A stretch of 46,659 bases of DNA from a virus. Under the pieces are notes generated by a model, which was not told where the DNA came from, made no database searches, and saw only the letters and a program-made list of their open reading frames with translations. Made by a program: the position numbers and the translations under genes. Location of the stretch: positions 1-46,659 of the IMG/VR virus record IMGVR_UViG_3300033141_004895, one strand, 5' to 3'. Below are positions 16,499 to 24,394 of the stretch, one piece after another (position 1 is the first letter of the stretch; each line of letters starts with the position of its first letter).

Positions 16499-19111
16499 AT
16501 GGCTGATGTGGGAAGAAAGATAGTCCTACCTCCTCCGCTTATTCCTCCTACAGCAATGTCTCCCACCCGAGGAGGACTTGTCAGGAGGAAAGAGGGGGGA
16601 TGGTTGGAGAAGACTTGGGAGGCCACCAAGGAGCATGCCCATTGGTTAGCTGCTGCAGGTGGAGCACTGGCCCTTTCCATCTTCCTCCGCAGGCCCTCCC
16701 TCCTGCGCAACCTGAAGCCTGAGATGGAGGCCCTCATGAAGGAGCAGGAGAAGCGGGCTGCGGAGGTGCTCGTGGGGAGTGTGTTCAAGGATTTGCCCAA
16801 GGGGGCACGGGAAACTTTCAAGGGGATGAAGGAGAAGTTGGTCAAGGAGGGGCTGCCTGAGCTTGATGCTGTGGAACGGGCCCTTGAACATGTGATCTCT
16901 GAGAGTGGCAAGAGGGTTCCTCTGGGCAAGAAGATAGTGAGAATGGACGATGAGGTGTTTGACCACTTGGATAAGCTTTCCAGGTGGGTGGCCCGGGACA
17001 TAAAGGAGATGGTGGAGGTGGCCCACAAAGAGGGGCCTGTGCTCAGGGTGGTGAGGACTGTCTTTCCCCGCTGGGACCTTCCTGAGCTTGTTCTCAGGCG
17101 GGATCCAATGGGGGGAAGACTGTACAAGCACACGGTGGACAGGCTCAGGTGGGCCAAGGTGGTAAAGAGGGAATTTATGAACAGGTTCAGGGCGTGGGTG
17201 GAAAAGTGGGGTGCTAAGAATTGGGATCAGGAGACAATTGACAGGTTCCTGTTCTACCACGAGCACAAGTCAAGGCTCAGGCCAGAGGAGATAGAGAGGT
17301 TTCCCAAGTGGATGCGGGAGGCTTCGGAGGAGTACAGAATCCGAATTACCGACCCCCTCCATGAGCTTGCCTCTCTCTTCGATCCCAACATCCGCTATCG
17401 GAAGGATTACTTTACCCACTATATGGTGAAGGGCTACAGGCAGATGCTGGAAGAAGAGCTTAAGAGGGCAGAACAGGAGTTGGCGATAGCTGCTGAGGAT
17501 CTCAAGCCTAAGTTGCTGGGGAGGGTAAAGAGGCTTAAGAAGCAATTGGAAGAGGCAAAATTGGTGGAGGAAAGCATCAGGAAGGTGATAGGAGAAAAGG
17601 GGTTCTTTGGCCCCATGATGGAGGCAAGGATAGCCAACCTCCCTTACGACAAAGACATTATTGGGGTAACGGAAAGGTACATAAACGGGGCCATAAATAA
17701 GATTTTCCTCGACAGCTACCTGCCCCAAGCCCGTGCCTACTTCTCTGCCATCGCCGATCCATTGCTCCGGGACTTCGCCCTTGACTACATCATGGTCCAG
17801 AAGGGGGCTTTCCAGAGGATGCATCGGATAGCCATAGGGAAGGCTCTGAAGGGATATTTCAAGGCGATGGAGGGAGCTGCTGAAAATGCCCTTCCCATCT
17901 CCGAACGGATCGATCCCATTTGGGTCGACAAGACTGTGAACTTCCTTACCAACCTGCAGTTTGCCGCCAAGGTGGGACTGAGCTGGGTGCGGTTCCCCAT
18001 CCTCAACCTCACCCAACCTATCCTTACCCTCTGGCCTGTTGCAGGTAAGTACTTTCTCAGCGGCTTCAAGCGGGCCATGAAGAAGGAGACCTGGGAGATG
18101 GCAAGGAAGCTGGGGGTGACGGACATGGCCTGGGAGGCGGTGAGGGAGGTGCCCTTCAAAGCCTACCGTGGCCTCCGGTTCCTGTCCCTACCGGCCGAGA
18201 TGTCCGAGCAGTTCAACCGGGTCTTTGCATTTTCCACGGGCCTCGAGATGGGGGCTGCCAAGGGGCTCAGGGGAAAGGCACTCACCGATTTTGCCATGAA
18301 CATGGTGGACAGGACCCAATGGGCTTACACCAAAGCCCACCTCCCCGTCATGGCCCAGCATCCCATCGGCAGGCTCTTCTACCAGTTCAAGACCTTTAGC
18401 CAGAACTATGTCAACTGGCTCTTGGATCTGTACAAGGTGGACAAGAAGGCTTTCACCCGGGCCATAGCCTCTCTGCTCTTTCTGGGGGGCACAGGCAGTA
18501 TTCCTTTCTGGAGGAGCATTCAAAAGGAACTGGCTTCCCACGGGATATACCTACCCGATAGCAATTTCCTCATCTATGCTTCTCACGCCCTCTTGCACCT
18601 GGATGTCCCCATGGATATCTCCGAGAGCCTCAACCCGTTTCCCATCCTCTACCCACCTGAATGGCTCCTTGGTCCCACCCTCGGCCCGGCCCTTTCCATC
18701 ATCTCGGTTCCAAGCTGGGAGGCAAGGGCAGAAAGGGCCAAGGACATTGCAGTTAGCTTCTTTCCACCTGTGAGGGCATTTACTAAAGGAGTGCTCTACC
18801 CAACCCCCAAGACCCTCGCTGGCAGGCCCCTTGGAGAGCGGTCTGTGCTTGAGCAACTGCAGCTTTCCCCCTCCCTTGAGGCCAGACGGTGGAAGTACAT
18901 GGACATGTTAGCTCACCTTTACTATACCCTCAGAACCACCAAGAGCGCCAAGAGGAAGACAAAGATCAGGAAGACCATCAGGGAGCTTATCCAGAGGGCC
19001 AGAAAGGAAGGCATCAGGCTCACCCGTAAGGACATATCCACAGTAAAAGGAAGGGCAACCCAAAGGATGCACTACGAGCAACTGCCACTCAGAGAGAGGA
19101 TCTATAAATAG
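16499..19111 (+). CDS. Large internal virion protein / large polyvalent-type protein
   Basis: 870 aa, ATG two bases after the upstream stop. A hydrophobic segment near residue 50 (HWLAAAGGALALSIFLR), long coiled coils (about 315-370), and a C-terminal part with VGLSWVRFPILNLTQ, NMVDRTQWAYTKAHLP and GRLFYQFKTFSQNYVNWLL. The last motifs are typical of the C-terminal domain of gp16-like internal virion proteins and large polyvalent proteins of podophages. Likely the main ejection protein. Last late gene before a fresh promoter. Confidence 0.65.
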   Translation: MADVGRKIVLPPPLIPPTAMSPTRGGLVRRKEGGWLEKTWEATKEHAHWLAAAGGALALSIFLRRPSLLRNLKPEMEALMKEQEKRAAEVLVGSVFKDLPKGARETFKGMKEKLVKEGLPELDAVERALEHVISESGKRVPLGKKIVRMDDEVFDHLDKLSRWVARDIKEMVEVAHKEGPVLRVVRTVFPRWDLPELVLRRDPMGGRLYKHTVDRLRWAKVVKREFMNRFRAWVEKWGAKNWDQETIDRFLFYHEHKSRLRPEEIERFPKWMREASEEYRIRITDPLHELASLFDPNIRYRKDYFTHYMVKGYRQMLEEELKRAEQELAIAAEDLKPKLLGRVKRLKKQLEEAKLVEESIRKVIGEKGFFGPMMEARIANLPYDKDIIGVTERYINGAINKIFLDSYLPQARAYFSAIADPLLRDFALDYIMVQKGAFQRMHRIAIGKALKGYFKAMEGAAENALPISERIDPIWVDKTVNFLTNLQFAAKVGLSWVRFPILNLTQPILTLWPVAGKYFLSGFKRAMKKETWEMARKLGVTDMAWEAVREVPFKAYRGLRFLSLPAEMSEQFNRVFAFSTGLEMGAAKGLRGKALTDFAMNMVDRTQWAYTKAHLPVMAQHPIGRLFYQFKTFSQNYVNWLLDLYKVDKKAFTRAIASLLFLGGTGSIPFWRSIQKELASHGIYLPDSNFLIYASHALLHLDVPMDISESLNPFPILYPPEWLLGPTLGPALSIISVPSWEARAERAKDIAVSFFPPVRAFTKGVLYPTPKTLAGRPLGERSVLEQLQLSPSLEARRWKYMDMLAHLYYTLRTTKSAKRKTKIRKTIRELIQRARKEGIRLTRKDISTVKGRATQRMHYEQLPLRERIYK

Positions 19112-19137
19112 AACATTGGTTTAAGAAAATTTCCGTA

Positions 19138-19166
19138 TTGACATTTGGGTTCAGGTGTGGTATATA
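19138..19166 (+). promoter_or_regulatory. Sigma70-like promoter of the early region
   Basis: TTGACA at 19138-19143, 17-base spacer, TATATA at 19161-19166, with TG one base upstream of the -10 (extended -10). It lies in the only gap between the last virion gene and the first early gene, 21 bases before the early gene's start. Likely recognised by the host housekeeping sigma factor. Confidence 0.75.
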
Positions 19167-19186
19167 GGGGCGCATGGAGGGGCAAA

Positions 19187-20164
19187 ATGGCATGTAAGCT
19201 GAGGAGGAAGGTGGAGGGAAAGCCCTGTGTGCACTACATCAAGCCTGGGTTATGTGCCCTGCCTCAGTTTTTCCGGTGTATTGAGTATGTGGAAAAGTTT
19301 GAGCCTCAGATGTCCTATTCCTCCCTTATGTCTTTCCTCCGCTGTAGGCGCAAGTGGTACATCGAGGAGATCCTTGGGCTTGAGCCTGTGGAGGAGATGG
19401 TGCCTTTGCCTCTGAAGCGGGGTAAGGACATGCACCGGGCTCTGGCTATGCTCATCGGGGATGAAGACATCCAGACCTTTTCCCTCAGCCCCCAGGACGA
19501 GCAGGAAAGGGTGGAAGTCAGGAAAATCTCCGCCCTCATAGAGGCAATGGAGGAGCTGGAACTACACGAACCTCTCAGGGGGCAAGTGGAGCGGGAGTTC
19601 ACGGTGGTGGAGGAGGGGCTTCCGAAGCTCCATGGGTTCATAGACGTGGTGGGGGATGACTGGTTTGCCGAGTTCAAGTACACAGGGAGGCCCCAGGAAT
19701 ATCTCCATCCCACCTTTGCCAAATCCCAGTTGGCCATCTACTTCCTTGCCCTGCCCAATGCTGACAAAGCTCTTATGAGACCAATCCGAGTGCCTCAGAT
19801 GAGGCCAGGGGCGAACGAGGATTTGGATAAGTACACGGAGAGGCTCAAAGAGGATATCCTTCGGCGACCTGCTTTCTATTTTCCAAATTACGATAGCAAG
19901 AGGAGGACTTGGGGAAGCAGCATCTACCGAACCGAGATTGAGTTCGAGGAGGTCAAGGAGAGGCTCAGATGGGCTGTGAGGGAGATCAAGAGGATGGTGA
20001 AGGAAAGGAGCTATTTCCGCAATGAGACTGCCTGTTTCTTCCCTGACCAGTGCCCATATCTTCAGCTCTGCGAGACTGGGCTTGCCTCTCCTCTGCTTTA
20101 CAGGAGGAAGGGGGATAAGCAGGTGGGGAATGGGGAGACGAAGCCGGAGGAGGTGGCATGGTAG
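19187..20164 (+). CDS. Cas4/RecB-like PD-(D/E)XK nuclease
   Basis: 325 aa. ATG 19187 chosen for GGAGGGG upstream; a TTG at 19145 would lie inside the promoter. Nuclease core: HGFIDVV (D153), AEFKY (E162, K164) and QLAIY (Q181...Y185), the QxxxY of RecB/Cas4-type enzymes. An N-terminal Cys set (C3, C14, C23, C31) and C-terminal cysteines (CFFPDQCPYLQLC) could hold an iron-sulphur cluster or zinc. Probably a 5' end-resecting exonuclease in a recombination module with the Sak4-like and SSB-like genes. Confidence 0.82.
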   Translation: MACKLRRKVEGKPCVHYIKPGLCALPQFFRCIEYVEKFEPQMSYSSLMSFLRCRRKWYIEEILGLEPVEEMVPLPLKRGKDMHRALAMLIGDEDIQTFSLSPQDEQERVEVRKISALIEAMEELELHEPLRGQVEREFTVVEEGLPKLHGFIDVVGDDWFAEFKYTGRPQEYLHPTFAKSQLAIYFLALPNADKALMRPIRVPQMRPGANEDLDKYTERLKEDILRRPAFYFPNYDSKRRTWGSSIYRTEIEFEEVKERLRWAVREIKRMVKERSYFRNETACFFPDQCPYLQLCETGLASPLLYRRKGDKQVGNGETKPEEVAW

Positions 20165-20376
20165 AGAAGGCCATAAAGGTGGCAGAGGTAGTGGCTGTGG
20201 TGAACTATGAACCTGATCGTAATACCCATTTAGTTGACCTGCAAGTGAGGTGGAGTGGCGGAAAGGTACAGAGGAGCTACCGGGTGCACGGGACCATGTG
20301 GGAGGAGGCATTGAGTGTGGCCTTTAGGATAGTGAGGGATGAGATAAGGAGGCAAATAAGAGGAGGGATAGCATGA
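20158..20376 (+). CDS. Small hypothetical protein
   Basis: 72 aa, ATG overlapping the nuclease stop, GGAGGTGG upstream. Alternating beta strands (AIKVAEVVAVVNYE, THLVDLQVRWSGGKV) and a C-terminal helix. Unknown function; co-translated with the recombination genes. Confidence 0.65.
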   Translation: MVEKAIKVAEVVAVVNYEPDRNTHLVDLQVRWSGGKVQRSYRVHGTMWEEALSVAFRIVRDEIRRQIRGGIA

Positions 20377-20621
20377 AGCCCAAACTAAGAATTAAAACAG
20401 AGGGTGCAAAAAATGTGGCGGAAGCAATGGGATTCGACTTTAACAAGGTGATGGCAACTGTAACAGCCATCTTTTTTACCCATAACACTAATAGTGCTTG
20501 CCTTTCTGAATTGTGGGATAAAGCTTCTACTCCAGAAGAGGCAATGCTTTTTGCATTTCTCTTGGGAAAGTGGACAGGATTTCTGGAGAAGGAATTTTCA
20601 GAAAGAGGAGGGGAAGGGTGA
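20373..20621 (+). CDS. Small hypothetical protein
   Basis: 82 aa, ATG overlapping the upstream stop (ATGA), GGAGGGATAGC upstream. Mostly helical, ends in SERGGEG. No recognised family. Coupled to the downstream zinc protein by overlap. Confidence 0.62.
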   Translation: MKPKLRIKTEGAKNVAEAMGFDFNKVMATVTAIFFTHNTNSACLSELWDKASTPEEAMLFAFLLGKWTGFLEKEFSERGGEG

Positions 20622-20839
20622 AAGTCAAATGCGAAAATTGCGGTGAGGTCCTTGAGGTCAACCCCATAGAAGTAGCAGCTGCAATGGAAGCACGCGGACC
20701 GTTTGGTGGTAGAGGATACTTGCCCTGTGCAAGGCCGGGTCTAATGTTGGCCTTTCTGCGGGCGACAATACAATGTTGTGATAATCCAAGTATAGTTTGG
20801 TATAAGGAGGAAAATGATGAAAATATGGAAGCCAGGTGA
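20618..20839 (+). CDS. Small zinc-finger-like protein
   Basis: 73 aa from GTG 20618, with GAGGAGGGGAAGG upstream and overlap with the previous stop. N-terminal CENCGEVLEV is a zinc knuckle; further Cys at C37 and a CC pair are present. Overlaps the next gene by about 23 bases. Function unknown. Confidence 0.6.
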   Translation: MKVKCENCGEVLEVNPIEVAAAMEARGPFGGRGYLPCARPGLMLAFLRATIQCCDNPSIVWYKEENDENMEAR

Positions 20840-21641
20840 GAAGCAAAGGTCCAACACTCCCCTCGTGCTGATCTACGGGGAGACCAATGTTGGCAAATCC
20901 ACCAGTTCCCTTGCCTCCCTTCCCGAGCCCATCTTGGACATTGTCACCGAGCCACGGGACCCTGAGATTGCCTTGAGAGCCATAGGGAGGAGAATAGATG
21001 TGACCTTTGTGATGATCGAGGATGTGGAGGAGGTCTCGGATTTCCTCGGGGAGAAGAGCCTTGAGCTAAAGCGAGGTAAGTTTCCCTACAGGTCCATCCT
21101 CCTTGACAGTGGTTCCTATCTCCTCAACGTAGCCATGATGATGAAGGCAGAGGCGCAGACGGCAGAGGCAGGGGTGTTCAAGTCGAGGCAGAAGGTTGGG
21201 GGGGTTGTGGTGGAGAAGTTCGAGAGGCCCTTTATTGACGAGACAAAGCTGGATTACAGCGCCTGGGGGGCTATAGGAAGGCACATGATGAGGATCACGG
21301 CATTGCTTGGGGAGTTTGCCCGCAATGGGGTTGTGGCTGTGATGACTGCTCTTCTGGACAAGGAGCCTAAGTGGGACAAGACCGGGAGGCTCAAGGCTGC
21401 CCCTGCTTTTGCCGGGAGGTACTATGCTGTCAACTGTCCGTCCTATTTTGACCTCATTGGGCTTGTGACCACTAGGACGGATGAGAAGGGCGAGGTGATT
21501 TATCCCCCGCTTGTGTCCTTTGGGTCTCCCAATGATGACTTTGTTGCCAAGTGGACTGGGCCGAGGGTCAATCCTGTGGGGGTGTTGGATTTTAAGAAGA
21601 TATTGGCTGTGTTCAGGAAGGGGGAGGGAAAGGAGGGGTGA
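20817..21641 (+). CDS. Sak4-like ATPase (recombination mediator)
   Basis: 274 aa. ATG 20817 is 6 bases after AAGGAGG (ATG 20814 also possible). Walker A GETNVGKS at residues 21-28, a Walker B-like strand (YRSILLDSGSYLL), and a RecA-like core with VAVMTALLDKEPKWDKTG. This matches phage Sak4/AAA_24-type proteins, which anneal or pair single strands with help from an SSB. The SSB-like gene at 21831 and the nuclease upstream complete the usual module. Confidence 0.78.
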   Translation: MKIWKPGEKQRSNTPLVLIYGETNVGKSTSSLASLPEPILDIVTEPRDPEIALRAIGRRIDVTFVMIEDVEEVSDFLGEKSLELKRGKFPYRSILLDSGSYLLNVAMMMKAEAQTAEAGVFKSRQKVGGVVVEKFERPFIDETKLDYSAWGAIGRHMMRITALLGEFARNGVVAVMTALLDKEPKWDKTGRLKAAPAFAGRYYAVNCPSYFDLIGLVTTRTDEKGEVIYPPLVSFGSPNDDFVAKWTGPRVNPVGVLDFKKILAVFRKGEGKEG

Positions 21642-21642
21642 G

Positions 21643-21828
21643 ATGTACAAAGTCTGGAGATTAGGAGGCTCGGTTTTAGGAATTGCCAGGATAGACCAAG
21701 TTGCCCTTGGTGGAGGGGTGAGGTGGGACATCTGCCGTCCCGTTTATGCTTGGCTGAACATAGTCCTGTGGCATATATGGTTTGCCTATGATAGGAAGGC
21801 AAATCCAAAAAACCAAAAGGAGGTGTAG
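21643..21828 (+). CDS. Small hypothetical protein with hydrophobic helix
   Basis: 61 aa; ATG 21643 follows AAGGAGGGGTG and the upstream stop. A central hydrophobic, Trp-rich stretch (VYAWLNIVLWHIWFAYD) could be membrane-associated. It ends in a basic tail. Unknown role between the Sak4-like and SSB-like genes. Confidence 0.55.
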   Translation: MYKVWRLGGSVLGIARIDQVALGGGVRWDICRPVYAWLNIVLWHIWFAYDRKANPKNQKEV

Positions 21829-21830
21829 GC

Positions 21831-22373
21831 ATGAGGATTACGCCGACCAAGGACAAGGTAGGAGGGTTTGAGCTTCCCCCTGAAGGGATTTGGGAAGCGA
21901 CGGTGCAGGTGGTGGAGGAGACCTTCAGGAACGAGGAGGAGAGGGCTGAGTTTGATGCCCTGAGCCCTGCTGAGAGGAAGAAGACACCTGTGAACAGGAT
22001 CAGGGTGCAGTTTGCCCTCCTGGAGGGAGAAGGGGAGGGCCTGCCAGTTTCCCATTTCTTCAGTCTGAGGGGGCGCAAGGGAATGGCGGATCTGCTGAAG
22101 CTGCTCTATGTGACAGGGATCCACAAGGCCATCGAGAAGAAGTATGGTCTGCCCTCCATAGAGGAAGGGTGGGAAGACAATGTCATCAGGTCAAGGAAGA
22201 TGTTGAATGAGCTTTCCACTTCCCTGGTAGGAGCTACCTGCAAGGTGGAAATAGAGCACATAGAGCGGGATGACAGGGTGTTTGCCAACATAGTGGACTT
22301 CCTGGAGGGTGGCTCTGTGCCTCCGAAGGTGGAGAGTGGAGGAGAGGAAGGGGAAGAGGACGAAGGGTGGTAA
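21831..22373 (+). CDS. SSB-like protein with acidic tail
   Basis: 180 aa, AGGAGGTG upstream. N-terminal beta-rich part (GIWEATVQVVEETF, NRIRVQFALLEGEG) and a C-terminal strand (TCKVEIEHIERDDRVFANIV) fit an OB-like fold. The end is a disordered acidic tail (GGEEGEEDEGW) like the partner-binding tails of SSB proteins. Sak4-type recombinases are commonly encoded beside such a protein. Assignment is by architecture and neighbourhood. Confidence 0.65.
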   Translation: MRITPTKDKVGGFELPPEGIWEATVQVVEETFRNEEERAEFDALSPAERKKTPVNRIRVQFALLEGEGEGLPVSHFFSLRGRKGMADLLKLLYVTGIHKAIEKKYGLPSIEEGWEDNVIRSRKMLNELSTSLVGATCKVEIEHIERDDRVFANIVDFLEGGSVPPKVESGGEEGEEDEGW

Positions 22374-22382
22374 TCAAACATG

Positions 22383-22607
22383 GCCGGCATGGCGGAATTG
22401 GTAGACGCAACTTACCGGGAGGAGCAAGCGAGCAGGGTTCGGGCAGGGGCTGCTGGGGAACCGGGAGGTAGTAGTACCCGGGAGGAAGGCCTACGAACCC
22501 TCTTTGGCTCCCCAGTGGTAGCAAAATCCCATAACCCAGCGAGCTGCCAAGGTAGGGCCCACCTCCCGGTAGGAAAGCCCGTGTGGGTTCAAGTCCCACT
22601 GCCGGCC
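22383..22607 (+). ncRNA. tRNA-Leu-like RNA with a large structured insert replacing the anticodon arm
   Basis: A perfect 7-bp acceptor stem (22383-22389 with 22600-22606), a bacterial tRNA-Leu-like D arm (GCG GAATTGGTAGA CGC) and a standard T arm (GTGGG TTCAAGT CCCAC) are all present. Between them no normal anticodon arm can be formed. Instead 22411-22422 pairs with 22562-22573 in a 12-bp stem (one G-U) closing about 139 nt. Inside, GGGTTCG/CGAACCC (22435-22441/22494-22500), CCGGG/CCCGG and TTGGC/GCCAA can pair; CTGGGG/CCCCAG would cross the first as a pseudoknot. The discriminator base is C and CCA is not encoded. It may be a tRNA-mimicking ncRNA; an intron-bearing tRNA is less well supported. 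Confidence 0.72.
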
Positions 22608-22623
22608 TCTCAAGTGGAAAGGG

Positions 22624-22710
22624 ATGTTGGTTAGGCCGGAGATAAGGAGGGAGATGTCTATCCTTGGGCTTCTCCCTCCCCACCAAGGAGAGATGGGATG
22701 TGGAAAGTGA
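22624..22710 (+). pseudogene. Short ORF copying the N-terminus of the ERCC4 nuclease
   Basis: 28-codon ORF whose peptide (VRPEIRREMSILGLLPP) closely matches the N-terminus of the nuclease at 22879 (IRPEIRREMPRLELLPP). Both follow an AAAGRG-ATG start context. The rest of the nuclease is missing. It looks like a vestigial duplicate, or the old gene start displaced by insertion of the zinc-ribbon gene between the two. It overlaps the start of the 22698 gene. Confidence 0.55.
22646..22679 (+). other. Hairpin after the tRNA-like RNA
   Basis: GGAGGGAGA at 22646-22654 is the exact complement of TCTCCCTCC at 22671-22679; loop of 16 bases. No U-tract follows, so it is not a typical terminator. It could protect or process the 3' side of the tRNA-like transcript, or mask translation of the short ORF it lies in. 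Confidence 0.45.
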
Positions 22711-22910
22711 TATTCGTGAGCACTTTGCCCTGTTATGATGACGATTGCCCGGGGTGTCTCAATGGATATTTGACTAGAGGGACCGATGGTGGGGTGGAGA
22801 TGGTGCTCAGGTGCAACGAATGTGGTCGTGAGTGGGGAAGGCTCGGTTGTGACTTTATCCGGAAGGAAGTAGAAAGAGATGGCTGTAATTCGCCCAGAGA
22901 TCCGGCGTGA
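22698..22910 (+). CDS. Small zinc-ribbon protein
   Basis: 70 aa, AAGGAG upstream. Two cysteine pairs, CPGC (with an extra Cys four residues earlier) and CNECG, spaced as in a zinc ribbon. Ends overlapping the ERCC4 nuclease start by 32 bases. Its position between the short nuclease-like ORF and the real nuclease suggests it was inserted there. Confidence 0.65.
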   Translation: MWKVIFVSTLPCYDDDCPGCLNGYLTRGTDGGVEMVLRCNECGREWGRLGCDFIRKEVERDGCNSPRDPA

Positions 22911-23373
22911 GATGCCCCGGCTGGAGCTTCTCCCTCCCCCCGATGAGGGGTTCTGGATCGTGGTGGACACCAGGGAACAGGCCCCTTACTTTAAGGATTA
23001 CCCACAGGTGGTGGTAAAGAAGCTGGATGTTGGGGACTATAGCTTGAAAGGCTTTGAGCAGGAGGTGGCAATAGAGAGGAAGGGGGTAAACGATTTCCTG
23101 ACCTGTGTGGGGAAGGAGCGAGAGAGGTTCCAGAGGGAGTTGGAAAGGATGGGGGGACACAGGCTAAAGGCCCTGGTGATAGAGGGGAGGGAGGAAGATA
23201 TCTACACTTCAGGCTTTTCCCAACTTCCCGCTGCCACTATCAGGTGGTCTCTCATGTCCTTTATGATCCGCTATGGGCTTCATGTTATCTTGGCTCCCAG
23301 GAAGCAGGCTGAAAGGTGGGTTTTTGATATGCTTTACTATTACTATACCAGGAAGAGGAAAGGTACTCTGTGA
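22879..23373 (+). CDS. ERCC4-type (XPF/Mus81-like) structure-specific nuclease
   Basis: 164 aa, GGAAGGAAG upstream. Core motifs in order: VVDTREQ (D30), VGDYS (52-55) and IERKGVNDF, the ERKxxxD signature (E66, R67, K68, D72). No helicase or helix-hairpin-helix domain, as in other compact phage ERCC4 nucleases. Likely cuts branched or flapped DNA during recombination-linked replication. It lies with the Sak4-like, SSB-like and helicase genes. Confidence 0.85.
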   Translation: MAVIRPEIRREMPRLELLPPPDEGFWIVVDTREQAPYFKDYPQVVVKKLDVGDYSLKGFEQEVAIERKGVNDFLTCVGKERERFQRELERMGGHRLKALVIEGREEDIYTSGFSQLPAATIRWSLMSFMIRYGLHVILAPRKQAERWVFDMLYYYYTRKRKGTL

Positions 23374-23419
23374 AAGGTGGTGATGGGGGATGACTGGGAG
23401 GAAGCGGTTGCCCAATGGT

Positions 23420-23551
23420 ATGAGGAGGGACAGTTTCCTGATGATTAGGTTGACCAAGGAGGAGAAGGCAAAGCTGTTCAGGGAGGCCAAGAGGGAGGGG
23501 AAGACTGTTAGTGCATACGTAAAGGAGAGAATATTTGGAAAGGGGGAATAG
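23420..23551 (+). CDS. Small ribbon-helix-helix-like protein
   Basis: 43 aa. The stretch LMIRLTKEEKAKLFREAKRE and then GKTVSAYVKERIF has the beta-helix-turn-helix pattern of CopG/Arc repressors. The start overlaps an earlier reading frame, but the next gene begins 2 bases after the stop. It may be a transcriptional repressor of the early region. Confidence 0.6.
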   Translation: MRRDSFLMIRLTKEEKAKLFREAKREGKTVSAYVKERIFGKGE

Positions 23552-23553
23552 GA

Positions 23554-24132
23554 ATGGCAAGGAGGATTAAGCCAACGCCCAAGGACAGCAAGATTGGCAC
23601 CGTGGTGAGCTTCGAGGAGGTCCAGAGGCATGTGGAGGAGATGACCAAGAGCGATAAGCCTCCTGTGATAGTGTCCTCCTCCGATCCCAAGGGGCACTCT
23701 ATCCTCATCCGGTTCTCGGCTCCCAAGTGGTGGGCAGGGGCTGCTGAGAGGGTGATGACGCTCTATCCCCAATGCCGGTCCATTACGGACGCCTACAGGG
23801 CCTGTTTCTATGCCGGTCTGGTGTGGCTCATCAAGGAAGCGGAGCGGTACGATGTGCAGGTGGACGATTACACCAAGGAGCTTTATCTCTACAACCGGAT
23901 AATCGAGATCGAGCTGAACCGGAGACAGATGGCAGATGTGGTAAGGGACACTATCTCAAAGCTGTCCACGGCAATGGAGGAGGGCTTCGTCACCATAGAG
24001 GAGATGGCCACCGTGAGGGATAACCTGGTGGAGAAACTCGCCAAGGCCCTGGAGATCTCCAAAGAGGAGGCCCACTCCATCGCTGCTCCTCCGCAAAGAG
24101 GCAGGCCAGCAAAGAGGCAAAAGGCAAAGTAG
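23554..24132 (+). CDS. Hypothetical protein with AT-hook-like tail
   Basis: 192 aa, AAAGGGGG upstream. Mixed alpha/beta N-terminus, a long helical middle, and a basic tail PQRGRPAKRQKAK containing the R-G-R-P AT-hook core. The tail suggests DNA binding in the minor groove. It is the last gene before the AT-rich inverted-repeat region, so binding to that region is worth considering. No family recognised. Confidence 0.7.
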   Translation: MARRIKPTPKDSKIGTVVSFEEVQRHVEEMTKSDKPPVIVSSSDPKGHSILIRFSAPKWWAGAAERVMTLYPQCRSITDAYRACFYAGLVWLIKEAERYDVQVDDYTKELYLYNRIIEIELNRRQMADVVRDTISKLSTAMEEGFVTIEEMATVRDNLVEKLAKALEISKEEAHSIAAPPQRGRPAKRQKAK

Positions 24133-24240
24133 CTAAGAGCAAGTGGCAATGAAGCCAAATAGTAAAATAGCAATGGGGGAGCAATTAGTAAAAGTCTATT
24201 GCTTGAGGGCTAAAAAGCAGAATAGCAACACGCTCAGGAG

Positions 24241-24394
24241 CCAGATAGCCAAAAAGCAAGATGGCAAATGTCAAAAATATACCCCATTGCATGATATATA
24301 TATTAGTAGTAGGAGGATACCCCCTATATATATATCATGCATTGGGTCTGATTTTTGACATTTGCTTTAGTGACATTTGCCATTTGCTATCTGG
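24241..24394. repeat. Nested AT-rich inverted repeat in a 288-bp non-coding gap
   Basis: The gap 24133-24420 contains no gene. Arms pair at several levels around one centre: CCAGATAGC (24241) with GCTATCTGG (24386); GCAAATGTCAAAAAT (24264-24278) with ATTTTTGACATTTGC (24351-24365); GCATGATATATATA (24289-24302) with its complement (24327-24340), extended by a CCCA-T flank. ATGGCAAATGTC can also pair with a second GACATTTGCCAT at 24372. The local base composition is far richer in A+T than the neighbouring genes. Candidate origin of replication, or a large regulatory hairpin. The left part of the gap has further TAGCAA/GCAA motifs. Confidence 0.85.

Noticed and set aside
15739-17157. 472-codon minus-strand open frame
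   Set aside because: It is antisense to two internal virion genes, rich in Pro/His/Ser/Leu as expected for a shadow of a purine-rich coding strand, and has no ribosome binding site.
19145-19186. TTG start for the Cas4-like gene
   Set aside because: It would put the first codons within the promoter spacer and -10; ATG 19187 has a proper ribosome binding site.
22383-22607. tRNA-Leu(UAA) with a group I intron
   Set aside because: In the known cases the intron sits in the anticodon loop and the flanking exons form a normal 5-bp anticodon stem. Here the bases after the D arm cannot pair with those before the T arm except through the 12-bp stem, there is no U33-type loop, and no group I P7/R/S core words are visible.
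22383-22607. tmRNA
   Set aside because: A full D stem is present, the acceptor lacks the G-U pair for alanine, and no convincing tag reading frame ending in Ala-Ala and stop is found.
23383-23448. 21-codon ORF MGDDWEEAVAQWYEEGQFPDD
   Set aside because: It has a weak ribosome binding site and overlaps the RHH-like gene; it might be a leader peptide but support is too thin.
24241-24394. CRISPR-like array
   Set aside because: The repeats are inverted about one centre and not regularly spaced direct repeats.
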